Source: JAKEGK01 sp036507695 (lineage in GTDB: Bacteria; Pseudomonadota; Gammaproteobacteria; SZUA-152). Taken from it: DNA of 11,833 nt. Where the stretch lies: assembly GCA_036507695.1 (NCBI GenBank), contig DATCIR010000344.1, positions 1 through 11,833 on the forward strand. Direction: 5' to 3'. A program made the position numbers and the translations under genes. The notes under the pieces are model-generated. The model did not search any database. It was not told where the DNA came from and was given only the letters and a program-made list of their open reading frames with translations. Below are positions 1 through 7,109 of this stretch, piece after piece (the first letter of the stretch is position 1; each line of letters begins with the position of its first letter).

Positions 1-1
1 G

Positions 2-205
2 GGGCCAGCGGCTGAACGGGAAAATTATCTATCGCAGTTTGATATTACCTACGCGCTGGCGCTATTTTCAGTGTTGAAACAAATTCCCAACCACGAAGTG
101 CTCAAGTATTTGAAAAAAACCCTGCGTCCGTTTTACAAAAAAGCGGTCAAGGATGTGAGCGGGCATAAAGCCGAGTTGGCAAGATTAAAGGAATTCCAGT
201 CATGA
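2..205 (+). CDS. 3' end of an unrecognised protein (partial, runs in from the left edge)
   Basis: An open frame enters from the window edge and ends at the TGA at 203-205, giving the last 67 residues of a protein. The visible part contains YALALFSVLKQIPNHEVLKY and is rich in lysine and leucine, so it is probably helical. I do not recognise the family. The stop codon overlaps the ATG of the next gene in an ATGA junction, which suggests the two are in one operon and translationally coupled. Coding is supported by the clean open frame, the overlap and the absence of competing frames. Function cannot be assigned from this tail. Confidence 0.7.
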   Translation, partial: GPAAERENYLSQFDITYALALFSVLKQIPNHEVLKYLKKTLRPFYKKAVKDVSGHKAELARLKEFQS

Positions 206-813
206 AGTTAGCCATTATCAGCGGTAGCCACCGCAAAGACGCCCAAAGCTTGAAAGTCGCCAAGGTTGTTAAAAGTTACCTGGACAGCGGCATCTGTGAT
301 GAGAGCTGGTTATTCAGTTTATCCGGAAATCCATTGCCGTTATGGGATCAGGGTGTATGGGATGGTGATCCACAATGGAAAGAACTTTTAACGCCGATCC
401 GGCAGCAATTGGCATCCAGCGATGGTTTTGTTGTGGTTACTCCGGAATGGCATGGCCAGGTGCCGGCGGGGTTAAAGAATTTCTTTTTGTTGTTCGGGAA
501 AAATGAACTGGGCCACAAGCCTGCCCTGATTGTTTCGGTGTCTAGCGGTGATGGCGGTGCGTACCCGGTGGCGGAATTGCGCATGAGCAGTTATAAAAAC
601 AGCCGCATCTGCTATATACCGGAACAGGTGATTGTACGAAAGGTGGAAAAAGTATTAAACGACAATTCCGCGGATAATGATGAACGCTCGGATACCTATT
701 ACCGGGAACGGCTGCCATGGGCGCTGAAAATTCTAAAAGAGTATGCGCTGGCCTTGACGTCAGTGCGGGAGAGCGGTGCCACGGTGAGCGACATGTTTAA
801 AAACGGCATGTAA
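202..813 (+). CDS. NAD(P)H-dependent FMN reductase-family flavoprotein
   Basis: This 203-residue protein has the flavodoxin-like fold signature of the NADPH-dependent FMN reductase family (PF03358). A beta strand and phosphate-binding loop, IISGSHRKDAQS, lie at residues 5-16. The flavin-contacting segment VVVTPEWHGQVPAGLKNF lies at about 77-94, where relatives usually read PEYN-G-P-LKN. A glycine-rich loop, SVSSGDGGAYPVAELR, lies at about 112-127. Such proteins are cytoplasmic and transfer electrons from NAD(P)H to FMN, quinones or other acceptors. The substrate here cannot be told. The length is typical. The ATG has a Shine-Dalgarno-like AAAGGA upstream and overlaps the stop codon of the preceding gene by four bases, so the two are probably cotranscribed. 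The opposite-strand neighbour converges on it. Confidence 0.88.
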   Translation: MKLAIISGSHRKDAQSLKVAKVVKSYLDSGICDESWLFSLSGNPLPLWDQGVWDGDPQWKELLTPIRQQLASSDGFVVVTPEWHGQVPAGLKNFFLLFGKNELGHKPALIVSVSSGDGGAYPVAELRMSSYKNSRICYIPEQVIVRKVEKVLNDNSADNDERSDTYYRERLPWALKILKEYALALTSVRESGATVSDMFKNGM

Positions 814-856
814 GCCCGGAATTCCTGCCGTGAATAATCTTTCAGTGAATGGGTTA

Positions 857-884
857 AATAAAAAAGGGGATAGTACATCCCCTT
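857..884 (-). terminator. Intrinsic terminator of the cyclic-nucleotide-binding protein gene
   Basis: Read on the minus strand, the arms AAGGGGAT and ATCCCCTT (8 perfect base pairs, five-base loop) are followed by a run of T residues interrupted by one A. It lies about 40 bases past the stop codon of the minus-strand gene at 925-1407. On the plus strand the same hairpin is not followed by a T run, so it probably works mainly for the minus gene. It sits between convergent genes. Confidence 0.8.
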
Positions 885-924
885 GTTAGTGTCTGGTACA
901 CGCTGGTTTTTATCGTCAGAGACG

Positions 925-1407
925 TCAATAGCGTCCCCCGGTTTTATTAATGTAGTTGGCCAGCTGTTGCGTTTCCACATTCATGCGCATCAGGTTGATA
1001 TGGGTGATGCGGAACAGGCCGCGCATGACTTTGTAAACAATGCGCGGATGGCTATCAAGCAGGGTTTCGAATTTTTCCGGTTCCAGCGTATAGACGGTAG
1101 CGTTGCCAACGGCTTTCAGTGTGGCGCGGCGTGGCGCCCGGTCGACGAAAGCCCGGGTGCCGGCGACTTCACCGACTTTCATGTTGTAAACGGTCACGTC
1201 CTTGCCGCCCACGATGCTGCTGACCGCGAGTTTGCCGGCGGTCAATACAAACAGGGTGGTATCCCGATCGCCTTCCTTGACCAGTGTTTCGCCATCCTTG
1301 AGGTGACGGATCCCCATGACGGTCGTCAGTATCTGACATTCATCTTTTTCCAATTCCTGACCCAGGGAGGAATCGACGATCGGTTCGCACTGGGATGCTT
1401 TATTCAT
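925..1407 (-). CDS. Stand-alone cyclic nucleotide-binding domain protein (CRP-like sensor fold, no DNA-binding domain)
   Basis: The 160-residue protein is essentially one cNMP-binding domain (PF00027). The beta-barrel opens with LKDGETLVKEGD at 36-47 and LFVLTAGKLAV at 52-62. The phosphate-binding cassette has G79-E80 and then APRRAT at 91-96, the glutamate and arginine that normally hold the cyclic nucleotide. A helix follows to about residue 145. CRP and FNR regulators carry another 70 or so residues with a helix-turn-helix. Here the protein stops after the C-helix, so it probably does not bind DNA itself. It may sense a nucleotide and act through a partner, or may have lost ligand binding. 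The ATG has AGGAG nine bases upstream. It is a single-gene unit with its own terminator at 857-884. Confidence 0.87.
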   Translation of the reverse strand: MNKASQCEPIVDSSLGQELEKDECQILTTVMGIRHLKDGETLVKEGDRDTTLFVLTAGKLAVSSIVGGKDVTVYNMKVGEVAGTRAFVDRAPRRATLKAVGNATVYTLEPEKFETLLDSHPRIVYKVMRGLFRITHINLMRMNVETQQLANYINKTGGRY

Positions 1408-1857
1408 GCTCTGATACTCCTGTCGTGCGTTAAAAACTGAGAGAATCCCGGCGCGGTGGCTATTGATCCATGCCTCTTACCGGTTACGTTGCCGCTAAGT
1501 TTAGCACGATAAATAACATCGGTTAGCAGAAATCATCGTATGCCACAGCAGATTGTATGCCCGCCATTTTCTTCTAAAAATCATGCAGTACCGGCGTCGT
1601 AAGACCGGTTTTGGCGAAAGGCTCAGCGGTGCGGGACGTGGAGAATGATATGGCCAACTGGTTATGTGAAGAACCTGGTGTGGGGTGCTGCGCGCTATCA
1701 GTGCGACGGGGGGATTATTGCGCTCAAAATCATCCTGGAAAATCCGCTGGCCGGTGGACGGCTGGTTGATGAATAGGGTGCCACCCTGGAAATCGTGTAT
1801 GCTGAAGCCAATGATGTTTCCGAGACCTGGTTATTTCCTGCAGATACTACGAGCGTG
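1408..1857. other. Gap of about 450 bases between divergent genes
   Basis: This stretch must hold the promoters of the minus gene at 925-1407 and the plus gene at 1858-3300, but I see no convincing -35/-10 pair. A short dyad, GCTAA-GT-TTAGC, lies in 1493-1504. From 1645 to 1773 there is a 43-codon open frame with an ATG, closed by TAG at 1774. It continues open in the same frame into the nuclease gene. A GTG at 1795 could extend that gene by 21 residues, but this extension has no family-like sequence. The open frame may be a decayed coding segment or chance. Confidence 0.4.
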
Positions 1858-3300
1858 ATGCATTTTACCAAAACCAGCATCCTGGCCGGCTTGCAATGTC
1901 ATAAACATTTGCATTTGTCCGTTCATCATCCTGAGCGGGCAAGCCGCGTTGTCTCACCCATGATGATTACCGGTGAGGTCGTGGAGCAACATGCGCGGCG
2001 CGAGTTTGGGGACGCCGTCAGCGTCGCGCGTCACGGCGCCACCGATCCCGTCGCAATGACGCAATCCTTAATAGCTGACCGGAATATCAAGGTGATTTTT
2101 CAGGCTGCGCTGCGGCACGCGGCTGTGGAAGTATTGGTGGATGTGCTGCAGCGGGCAGGCGCTGGCTGGAACCTGGTGGAAATAAAAGCGGCCAGCGGTA
2201 TTAAGGATTATCACATCGATGATGTTGCCATTCAGGCTTGGGTTGCCTTGAATGCCGGGCTTACCATGCAAAGTTTTAAGCTGATGCATATCAATGCGGA
2301 TTTTGCATATCCGGGACAGCATGACTATGCCGGTTTATTCTTGATGGAGGATGTGAGCGAGAGAGTCCTCGCGCATTTACCTTTTATAGAAAGTCAGCTG
2401 GAACTATTTCGCCACGTTGTGGCGGGACCACAGCCGGATATTCATTTAGGCAGCTATTGTAAACACCCTCATCCTTGCGAATTCAAAACCTATTGTGAAT
2501 CGGTGGATGCAGCCTATCCGGTATCCATTTTGCCGCACGGTCAGAAACTTATCAGTCAACTGATCGCGCAGGGTATTTATGACGTACGTGACATCCCGGT
2601 GGAGATACTACGCAGTGAAATCCACTTGAAAGTGCGTAATATTACCCGCGCGGGCAAAGCGGAGCTGGATTCCCAGGCGGCGAATATTCTCAAGCGTTTG
2701 GACTATCCGCGCTATTTTCTCGACTTCGAATGTATCCAGTTTGCCATTCCGGTCTGGGCTGGCACCCAATCCTATCAACAGATACCGTTTCAATTTTCCT
2801 GTCATTGTGAATCAGCGCAGGGCGAGTTGTCGCACCGGGAATTTCTGGATGTCAGTGGCCGGGAACCGCGGCGGCAATTTGCGGAAGCTTTGATAACAGC
2901 CTGTGGGGAACGCGGTCCGGTGATTGTGTATAACCAGGCGTTTGAAAAACGCGTGATCAAGGAACTTGCGCATCGTTTCCCTGATTTGTCCGGTGCGCTA
3001 TTGGCAATTAATGCGCGGGTATTTGATTTACTGCCGGTTGTGAAGCAACATTATTACCACCCGGCGATGCAAGGATCCTGGTCCATTAAAAAAGTATTGC
3101 CGTGCCTGGTGCCGGAGCTGGCCTATGATGCTCTGGGTGAAGTACAGGATGGCATTGAGGCGCAACAGGCGTTTCTGCGGATTTACAACGGCGATTTAAC
3201 CGCGCAGCAACGGGATCAGCTGGTTGCGGATTTAAGAGCCTATTGCGCCTTAGATACGCTGGCGATGGTTAAAATCGCGCAGCGTTTACAATCAGCGTAA
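1858..3300 (+). CDS. Cas4/RecB-like nuclease fused to DUF2779 (DEDD exonuclease-like) domain
   Basis: The 480-residue protein has two nuclease-like halves. The N-terminal half looks Cas4/RecB-like. C14 in GLQCHKHLHL, with C201, C207 and C213 in a C-x5-C-x5-C cluster, matches the four-cysteine iron-sulfur arrangement of that group. D95, E108-I-K110 and Q126 fit the PD-(D/E)XK active site. The C-terminal half is DUF2779 (PF11074). FLDFE at 287-291 gives a D-x-E pair, VIVYNQAFEK is at 355-364, GSWSIKKVLP at 406-415 is a family hallmark, and Y462-CAL-D466 resembles the last motif of DEDDy exonucleases. The inferred role is DNA or RNA end processing, but the substrate is unknown. I chose the ATG at 1858 because the MHFTKTSILAGLQC opening matches relatives. 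A GTG at 1795 is the alternative. No CRISPR array or cas genes are nearby, so it is not acting as an adaptation Cas4 here. Confidence 0.88.
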   Translation: MHFTKTSILAGLQCHKHLHLSVHHPERASRVVSPMMITGEVVEQHARREFGDAVSVARHGATDPVAMTQSLIADRNIKVIFQAALRHAAVEVLVDVLQRAGAGWNLVEIKAASGIKDYHIDDVAIQAWVALNAGLTMQSFKLMHINADFAYPGQHDYAGLFLMEDVSERVLAHLPFIESQLELFRHVVAGPQPDIHLGSYCKHPHPCEFKTYCESVDAAYPVSILPHGQKLISQLIAQGIYDVRDIPVEILRSEIHLKVRNITRAGKAELDSQAANILKRLDYPRYFLDFECIQFAIPVWAGTQSYQQIPFQFSCHCESAQGELSHREFLDVSGREPRRQFAEALITACGERGPVIVYNQAFEKRVIKELAHRFPDLSGALLAINARVFDLLPVVKQHYYHPAMQGSWSIKKVLPCLVPELAYDALGEVQDGIEAQQAFLRIYNGDLTAQQRDQLVADLRAYCALDTLAMVKIAQRLQSA

Positions 3301-3332
3301 TGCGAATTAGTCCGCCAGGTCAGGATTGCGTA

Positions 3333-3683
3333 TCAGGCATTGGCGCCGATCACTTTTAAAAACGCCGTGGAAAGTTCGCCCCGGCCGGCCTTGTCGAGTA
3401 TCTGTTCCGTGGTTTGCATTACTTCTGACAACGGCCCGTTAAAAAACACCATGCCCAGTTGCAGCGTGACGGGAATATCGGCAAGCGGATTTTGACTGTT
3501 TTTATGCCTGGGCGGCAAAAACACCATGCGGATTTCGCCGACTTCATCCGGAATTTTTTCACAGCCGCCGCCCGGCGCGACAAACGCGAAAAATTCCTCC
3601 GGATTATGCAAAGGCACGCTTTCTTCTTTGAATTCCGTGTCGCCGGATTTGGCGCTGAATTCCACGGTGAGTATGGGTTTCAT
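3333..3683 (-). CDS. Hypothetical 116-residue protein under a predicted FNR-type promoter
   Basis: I do not recognise this family. The protein begins MKPILTVEFSAKSGDTEF and has a central FFAFVAPGGGCEKIP segment with one cysteine. It ends with a predicted amphipathic helix around SEVMQTTEQILDKAGRG. There is no signal peptide or membrane segment, so it is probably cytoplasmic. The frame is open back to a TTG at 3770, but that codon lies inside the predicted operator. The ATG at 3683 has GAGG 11 bases upstream and follows the predicted transcription start by about 39 bases, so I chose it. It converges on the nuclease gene with 32 bases between them and has its own promoter. If the operator is real, the gene is induced when oxygen is low. 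Its role beyond that is unknown. Confidence 0.7.
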   Translation of the reverse strand: MKPILTVEFSAKSGDTEFKEESVPLHNPEEFFAFVAPGGGCEKIPDEVGEIRMVFLPPRHKNSQNPLADIPVTLQLGMVFFNGPLSEVMQTTEQILDKAGRGELSTAFLKVIGANA

Positions 3684-3721
3684 GGCAGTGAATACCTCAG
3701 GCAAATTCGCATGGCTAACCG

Positions 3722-3770
3722 GGAAATAACTATAAAAAACTCCGTCAAGATAATGCTTGATGTTGATCAA
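3722..3770 (-). promoter_or_regulatory. FNR/Anr-type activated promoter
   Basis: The sequence TTGATGTTGATCAA at 3757-3770 matches the FNR/Anr consensus TTGAT-N4-ATCAA at every fixed position. On the minus strand a -10 box, TATAGT, lies at 3734-3729. This places the transcription start near 3722. The centre of the operator is then at -41.5, the classical distance for class II activation by FNR-family proteins, where no good -35 box is needed. None is evident. The dyad extends to a 7-base arm on each side, GCTTGAT and ATCAAGC. The predicted start base is C, which is not ideal. DNR/NnrR-type regulators recognise similar sites, so the exact regulator is uncertain. Confidence 0.72.
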
Positions 3771-3787
3771 GCAAACCGGAATTTTCT

Positions 3788-3808
3788 TTTACAATGTGTA
3801 AATACACA
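3788..3808. promoter_or_regulatory. Two overlapping dyads, possible second operator
   Basis: TTTACA-ATG-TGTAAA at 3788-3802 overlaps TGTGTA-AA-TACACA at 3795-3808. Both have perfect six-base arms. They lie about 66-86 bases upstream of the predicted start of the FNR-type promoter, a normal place for a second regulator. They are also downstream of the stop codon of the minus gene at 3882-4295, but no T run follows, so a terminator role is unlikely. I cannot name the binding protein. Confidence 0.4.
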
Positions 3809-3881
3809 GAACCCACGGCTGATCTTGACGGGATGCAATCCATGGTGGTTTTGTACGCGGGTGGATTTCTAACGCGCGTCT

Positions 3882-4295
3882 TTAGCTGGATTCGGTTTTT
3901 ACCGGAAAGCGCAGCACGCGGCATGCGTCGTCATCATCCGGGTCTGCAAATTGTTCTCCCAGTAACAGCTCCATGGTGTCCAGGGTTCGATCCAGTATCA
4001 TGTCCGCATTGATGTGATACAAGCGCAGCTTACAGGGAATGGGTTGATGCAGGTTTTGGCGGTGTTCGGCGGCGAAATCAGTCCATGCCGCGACCGCGAT
4101 ATCGTTCAGCACACGATCGACGATGATCCAGGCTCCCTTCTCCATGATCAGGTCCAGGTGTTTTAATTTGGGGAGAGGGTAGCGTAAGGCGTTGTTGGTC
4201 CGCTTTAAGGCCCGCTGGACGAGGTTGAAATGCAGCGCGCTGATGGCGCTATCGCGCAGTTCCAAAACGGGTATGTCATTCAGGCGGGAATACAT
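3882..4295 (-). CDS. Conserved-looking hypothetical protein, 137 residues
   Basis: I do not recognise a named domain. The protein has a helical N-terminal half with ISALHFNLVQRALKRTNNAL at 18-37. A strand-like core, WIIVDRVLNDIAVAAWTDF, lies at about 56-74, then a PIPCKLRLYHINADMI segment, and the tail contains an acidic DPDDDDA run. The pattern of basic and aromatic residues around the VDRVLND and CKLRLYH segments looks conserved and not random, which supports a real gene. There is no signal peptide or membrane segment. No Shine-Dalgarno sequence precedes the ATG. A TATACT box ends about eight bases before the start codon, so a very short leader is possible. It lies 82 bases after the 4378-4776 gene on the same strand and could share its transcript. 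Confidence 0.72.
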   Translation of the reverse strand: MYSRLNDIPVLELRDSAISALHFNLVQRALKRTNNALRYPLPKLKHLDLIMEKGAWIIVDRVLNDIAVAAWTDFAAEHRQNLHQPIPCKLRLYHINADMILDRTLDTMELLLGEQFADPDDDDACRVLRFPVKTESS

Positions 4296-4377
4296 ATGTT
4301 GAAAGTATAAACCAAAGTACAGCCCACCATCGGGATTGTTGAACTTTTCCTGCCTGAAAGGTTGCTATTTGGCGGAC

Positions 4378-4776
4378 TTACTCATCGTCATCGAGCTCAA
4401 TTTCTGCATTGATTTCAACATCATCGCCACCGATAGACTCCAACTCTAAATCCGGAATTTGTACTTTTTTGCCGGCTGGACCCGCTGCCGAGGATTCCGA
4501 GTTGGTTTTACCGGGGCTGCGCCGTGGTGTGAAATCCTTGCGCGCCTTGTTATAGGCTTTCTTTAGCTCATCAGCGATGTCGGATTCCTTGCCATTGAGT
4601 TCACGAAGTTTCGGTTCAATGATCGCTTTTTGGTATTCGAGTATTTTGCCCCGGTTAAGATTGTATAGATACACTGTATTGGGATTACCGGTGTCCAGTT
4701 TTGGGTCCATTAAAACAGGACTGCTCTTGGTGCCTGCGTCAAGATATCCATACCAGGTCTTAGATTTCTTACTCAT
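4378..4776 (-). CDS. Hypothetical 132-residue protein with basic middle and acidic tail
   Basis: The N-terminal part contains KTWYGYLDAGTKSSP and LDTGNPNTVYLYNLNRGKI, a compact and probably conserved domain of about 60 residues. A charged helix follows (EPKLRELNGKESDIADELKK, about 54-73), then a disordered basic stretch with RKDFTPRRSPGKTNS. The end is a strongly acidic tail rich in D and E. I know no function for it. The charge pattern, basic then acidic, suggests a binding protein with disordered regions, but that is inference. The start is supported by GAGGA ten bases before the ATG. It has no signal peptide. It heads a run of three minus-strand genes, and the promoter must lie in the gap upstream of 4776. 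Confidence 0.75.
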   Translation of the reverse strand: MSKKSKTWYGYLDAGTKSSPVLMDPKLDTGNPNTVYLYNLNRGKILEYQKAIIEPKLRELNGKESDIADELKKAYNKARKDFTPRRSPGKTNSESSAAGPAGKKVQIPDLELESIGGDDVEINAEIELDDDE

Positions 4777-5300
4777 TGCAACAGCGTCCTCATCAAAGTT
4801 AAGCGTTTAAGAAATTCAATTACACAACAACGAAAAATTTCCTCGTTCACCCGGCGGGCGAAACCCGCGTTCTGCCGTACATCATCTATCATAATCACTA
4901 TTTAGAATGCCGAGTAATAGAACTACGATAGACAGATAAACAGGGGAAATAGTTTGGATGTTGTTATCTGCTCCCGCGGCGAACGATTCAAGGGTGCGAT
5001 TCAAACGGCTCAATTCCCCGGGCCTGATGGCCATGGCGTTGTAAAATTAGAGCCGGTTTGCCTCAAACTTCCAAAAGCGAAGCGATTTTGCTTTGGATTT
5101 TTCAGGCTGTAAAGTCTTTTATGCCAATATTTGTCGCTTGTTCATATTCTGATTTATCGTTTTATGACCGGCGGTATCCCCAGAGACTTTTAATATGATT
5201 CCAAGCGATTCGCGCTAATTCGTTGCCGCCATAGTCATTTTAAAAACATAAATATATATCTATAATCTAGAATTAACTTCAGATCCGGGATACCTGCCAT
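4777..5300. other. Gap of about 520 bases between divergent genes
   Basis: No convincing gene is visible. A 28-codon frame at 4958-5044 (MLLSAPAAND...) has a GGGGA upstream but no other support. CGATTCAA occurs twice at about 4983-5003. A weak hairpin, CCAAAAGC and GCTTTGG, near 5070-5096 is followed by ATTTTTC and resembles a terminator, yet no gene leads into it. The right end is very AT-rich (5240-5275) and probably contains the promoter of the secreted protein gene. Confidence 0.5.
5238..5273 (+). promoter_or_regulatory. Possible promoter of the secreted propeller-like protein
   Basis: A perfect TATAAT lies at 5261-5266 in an AT-rich stretch, 35 bases before the ATG at 5301. The hexamer 17 bases upstream of it, TTTTAA, is a poor -35 box, so the call rests mainly on the -10 box and its position. 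Confidence 0.35.
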
Positions 5301-6599
5301 ATGCGAGTGCCAATCGCTCAATCCATAATGCCACGCCCCATCGCCAGCTGGCTGGTCACCTTTACCCTGCTGGCAGTGCACGTTCCCGGTTTCGGTGAAG
5401 AAAATCTCTGGAACTTCCTCGGGCAACAGGGCAAAGCGCTGGATATCATGAGCGTCAATTCCGTCGCCGGGCACATTGTATTGGTTGGGGCAAAGTATGT
5501 CGAAGCACCCTGGCCAACCCCGCAAGGATCGGAAGCCGGGCCATTTTTGCCGCCCGTGGTGAGAAAACGGCTCTATGTTATGAGCGCCGCAGCCAATGAA
5601 CAACTGGAGTGGCAGCAGGCTTATGAGGCGCTGCCCGATGTTCATGAAATATTTTCCACGGCCGGGACCGGCGACCAGCGGTTGTGCGTGGTATATGGGG
5701 AACCTGCCGGCGATGATGAAATTGTATTGGATCCGGTGTTACTGCAAATCGATGCGCACGGTAAGATTTTATGGGCAAAACGCATTTTGAGCTCATCCCT
5801 GGAGGCGAAATCGAGTGTACCCGGCGCGGTGGAGCAGATCGCGAATCTCGATACCCTGCGCGTACTGGGCAGTCCGGACAACGGTTGTGTGCTGAGCTAC
5901 GTAACTCGAACCATTAGCCAGAACGGTGAAAAATTCAATCTGCATGTGATACACAATACAGCCGCTGGCAATATTAAATGGCAACAAACGGTGGATACCC
6001 AGTTGTACGGGAAACTGTTTTTCGTGCACAGCCAGGCGGAGAATCGTTACGTGGTCGTGCAAACCAATCAGTCGCGGGACGCGGCGATCGAGGCGATGAT
6101 GCTTGGGGTACCATTTGTGCCACAAACAGCGCTGGTGGGCGTGGACTATTCGGGGAAAGTGAGCTTTCAAACGGTTGAACCGGCAGAGTTGTCAAAGCTC
6201 TGGGTCAAAAATGTGCACTCTGGGGAAGGGGGGTTAATTCTGCTGGCAGGCAAAACCACGGCAGCTTGGGCGGGACTCGTCAGCCATAACGGTGAAATCA
6301 CGAATCACACCGATGTTTCCGGCCACGAATTCAGCGCGGTTGCGGCCGCGGGTTCCGGCGGATACTTGCTGTCCCGCGGTGATCATCTGACACGAACCAC
6401 AAGCAAGCTCGACATTGTATCCGATCAGCCCATCCGGAGTGTAACGACCCGGCAATACCTCAACCAGTATCTAACGGCGCGTTTGCCGGACGATTTGCCG
6501 GTGCAGCAAATTATTCCACTTCGCAACGATGAATATCTGCTGTTGTATACCCTGGGCGGTAAATTATTAAAAGTCCGGTTGAATAAACCCAAGAAATAG
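5301..6599 (+). CDS. Secreted beta-propeller-like protein
   Basis: The 432-residue protein opens with a signal-peptide-like segment: basic PRP, then a hydrophobic stretch SWLVTFTLLAVHVPG at about 16-30, with cleavage likely near GFGEE. The rest is strand-rich with repeated blade-like units. Examples are LYVMSAAANEQLEWQQAYE at 91-109, LLQIDAHGKILWAKRI at 147-162, VIHNTAAGNIKWQQTV at 216-231, LVGVDYSGKVSFQTVE at 278-293 and LVSHNGEITNH at 326-336. The pattern of hydrophobic strand, turn with G, then W or F resembles beta-propellers of the PQQ/WD class, but I see no catalytic or cofactor signature. It is probably periplasmic or outer-surface and used for binding. The start could also be the ATG at 5328, which gives a shorter signal peptide. 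The upstream CCGGGAT favours 5301 slightly. It is a lone gene, converging on the Mut7-C gene. Confidence 0.78.
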   Translation: MRVPIAQSIMPRPIASWLVTFTLLAVHVPGFGEENLWNFLGQQGKALDIMSVNSVAGHIVLVGAKYVEAPWPTPQGSEAGPFLPPVVRKRLYVMSAAANEQLEWQQAYEALPDVHEIFSTAGTGDQRLCVVYGEPAGDDEIVLDPVLLQIDAHGKILWAKRILSSSLEAKSSVPGAVEQIANLDTLRVLGSPDNGCVLSYVTRTISQNGEKFNLHVIHNTAAGNIKWQQTVDTQLYGKLFFVHSQAENRYVVVQTNQSRDAAIEAMMLGVPFVPQTALVGVDYSGKVSFQTVEPAELSKLWVKNVHSGEGGLILLAGKTTAAWAGLVSHNGEITNHTDVSGHEFSAVAAAGSGGYLLSRGDHLTRTTSKLDIVSDQPIRSVTTRQYLNQYLTARLPDDLPVQQIIPLRNDEYLLLYTLGGKLLKVRLNKPKK

Positions 6600-6629
6600 A
6601 ACTACGCGCCATGCAATCGTTAGAAACAG

Positions 6630-7109
6630 TTAATGCCCGGCCCACGCGTTCAGTTGGCTGCGCATTCTGTCAACGTGGCTTCCTTCCCAGTAAACTTTGT
6701 CACACGCCGGACAATACCAAAGGGGACGCGCCAGTTTACGGCTTTCCGCGGGCACCCGCGAAAGTTTTTCCGCATCCGCCTTGATCAGCAGGGTGTTGCA
6801 GTCCAAACAACGGCTGAAAGGATTGCGCAGCCAATTCACACTGAGTACTTTGCTAAGCGCCTGAACGCAGGATTCCGTATCATTGCAATGCAACCAGATC
6901 ACTGTCGTCGTGGCGTCGCGGAATTCTTTGAGTTTATGGTCGCGGGTAATTAAAAGCCGGTTCTCTTCGCGTGCCCGCTGCAGTACGATGCGGTCCGGCA
7001 GTCCGGATTCGCAGACTTGGGTATCGTAACCCGCGGCGCGCAACCAGCGCGCCAATCCTTTCAGCATCTCGTCACATAAAAGTCGAATGTTTTCTGGTGT
7101 GGTAGCCAT
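6630..7109 (-). CDS. Mut7-C RNase-domain (PIN-like) protein with zinc ribbon
   Basis: The 159-residue protein matches the Mut7-C family (PF01927). LLCDEMLKGLARWLRAAGYD is at 10-29, with D13 and E14 as candidate metal ligands. D39 follows, then RLLITRDHKL at 51-60 with the D57 that PIN-like nucleases use. The C-terminal third is a zinc ribbon with C101-x2-C104 and C133-x2-C136, closing with YWEGSHVDRM, a hallmark of the family. The domain is related to the exonuclease region of eukaryotic Mut-7, and bacterial members are predicted RNases or toxin-like nucleases without a settled role. The frame is open to a TTG at 7172, but the ATG at 7109 gives the normal family start, so I prefer it. No clear Shine-Dalgarno sequence precedes it. 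It ends 30 bases from the propeller-like gene's stop codon, on the opposite strand. Confidence 0.9.
   Translation of the reverse strand: MATTPENIRLLCDEMLKGLARWLRAAGYDTQVCESGLPDRIVLQRAREENRLLITRDHKLKEFRDATTTVIWLHCNDTESCVQALSKVLSVNWLRNPFSRCLDCNTLLIKADAEKLSRVPAESRKLARPLWYCPACDKVYWEGSHVDRMRSQLNAWAGH

Noticed and set aside
883..1440. Plus-strand open frame of 185 codons across the cyclic-nucleotide-binding gene
   Set aside because: It is the antisense shadow of a gene with clear domain motifs and its own ribosome binding site.
1858..3300. Reading the Cas4-like half as evidence for a CRISPR system
   Set aside because: No repeat-spacer array or other cas gene is present, and the DUF2779 fusion is a separate family.
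4958..5044. 28-codon frame with GGGGA upstream in the large gap
   Set aside because: It is too short, and has no recognisable sequence and no promoter or neighbour to support it.
4916..6606. AATAGAACTACG found at 4916-4927 and again at 6595-6606
   Set aside because: A few 12-base matches are expected by chance in a window of this size, and the flanks do not match.
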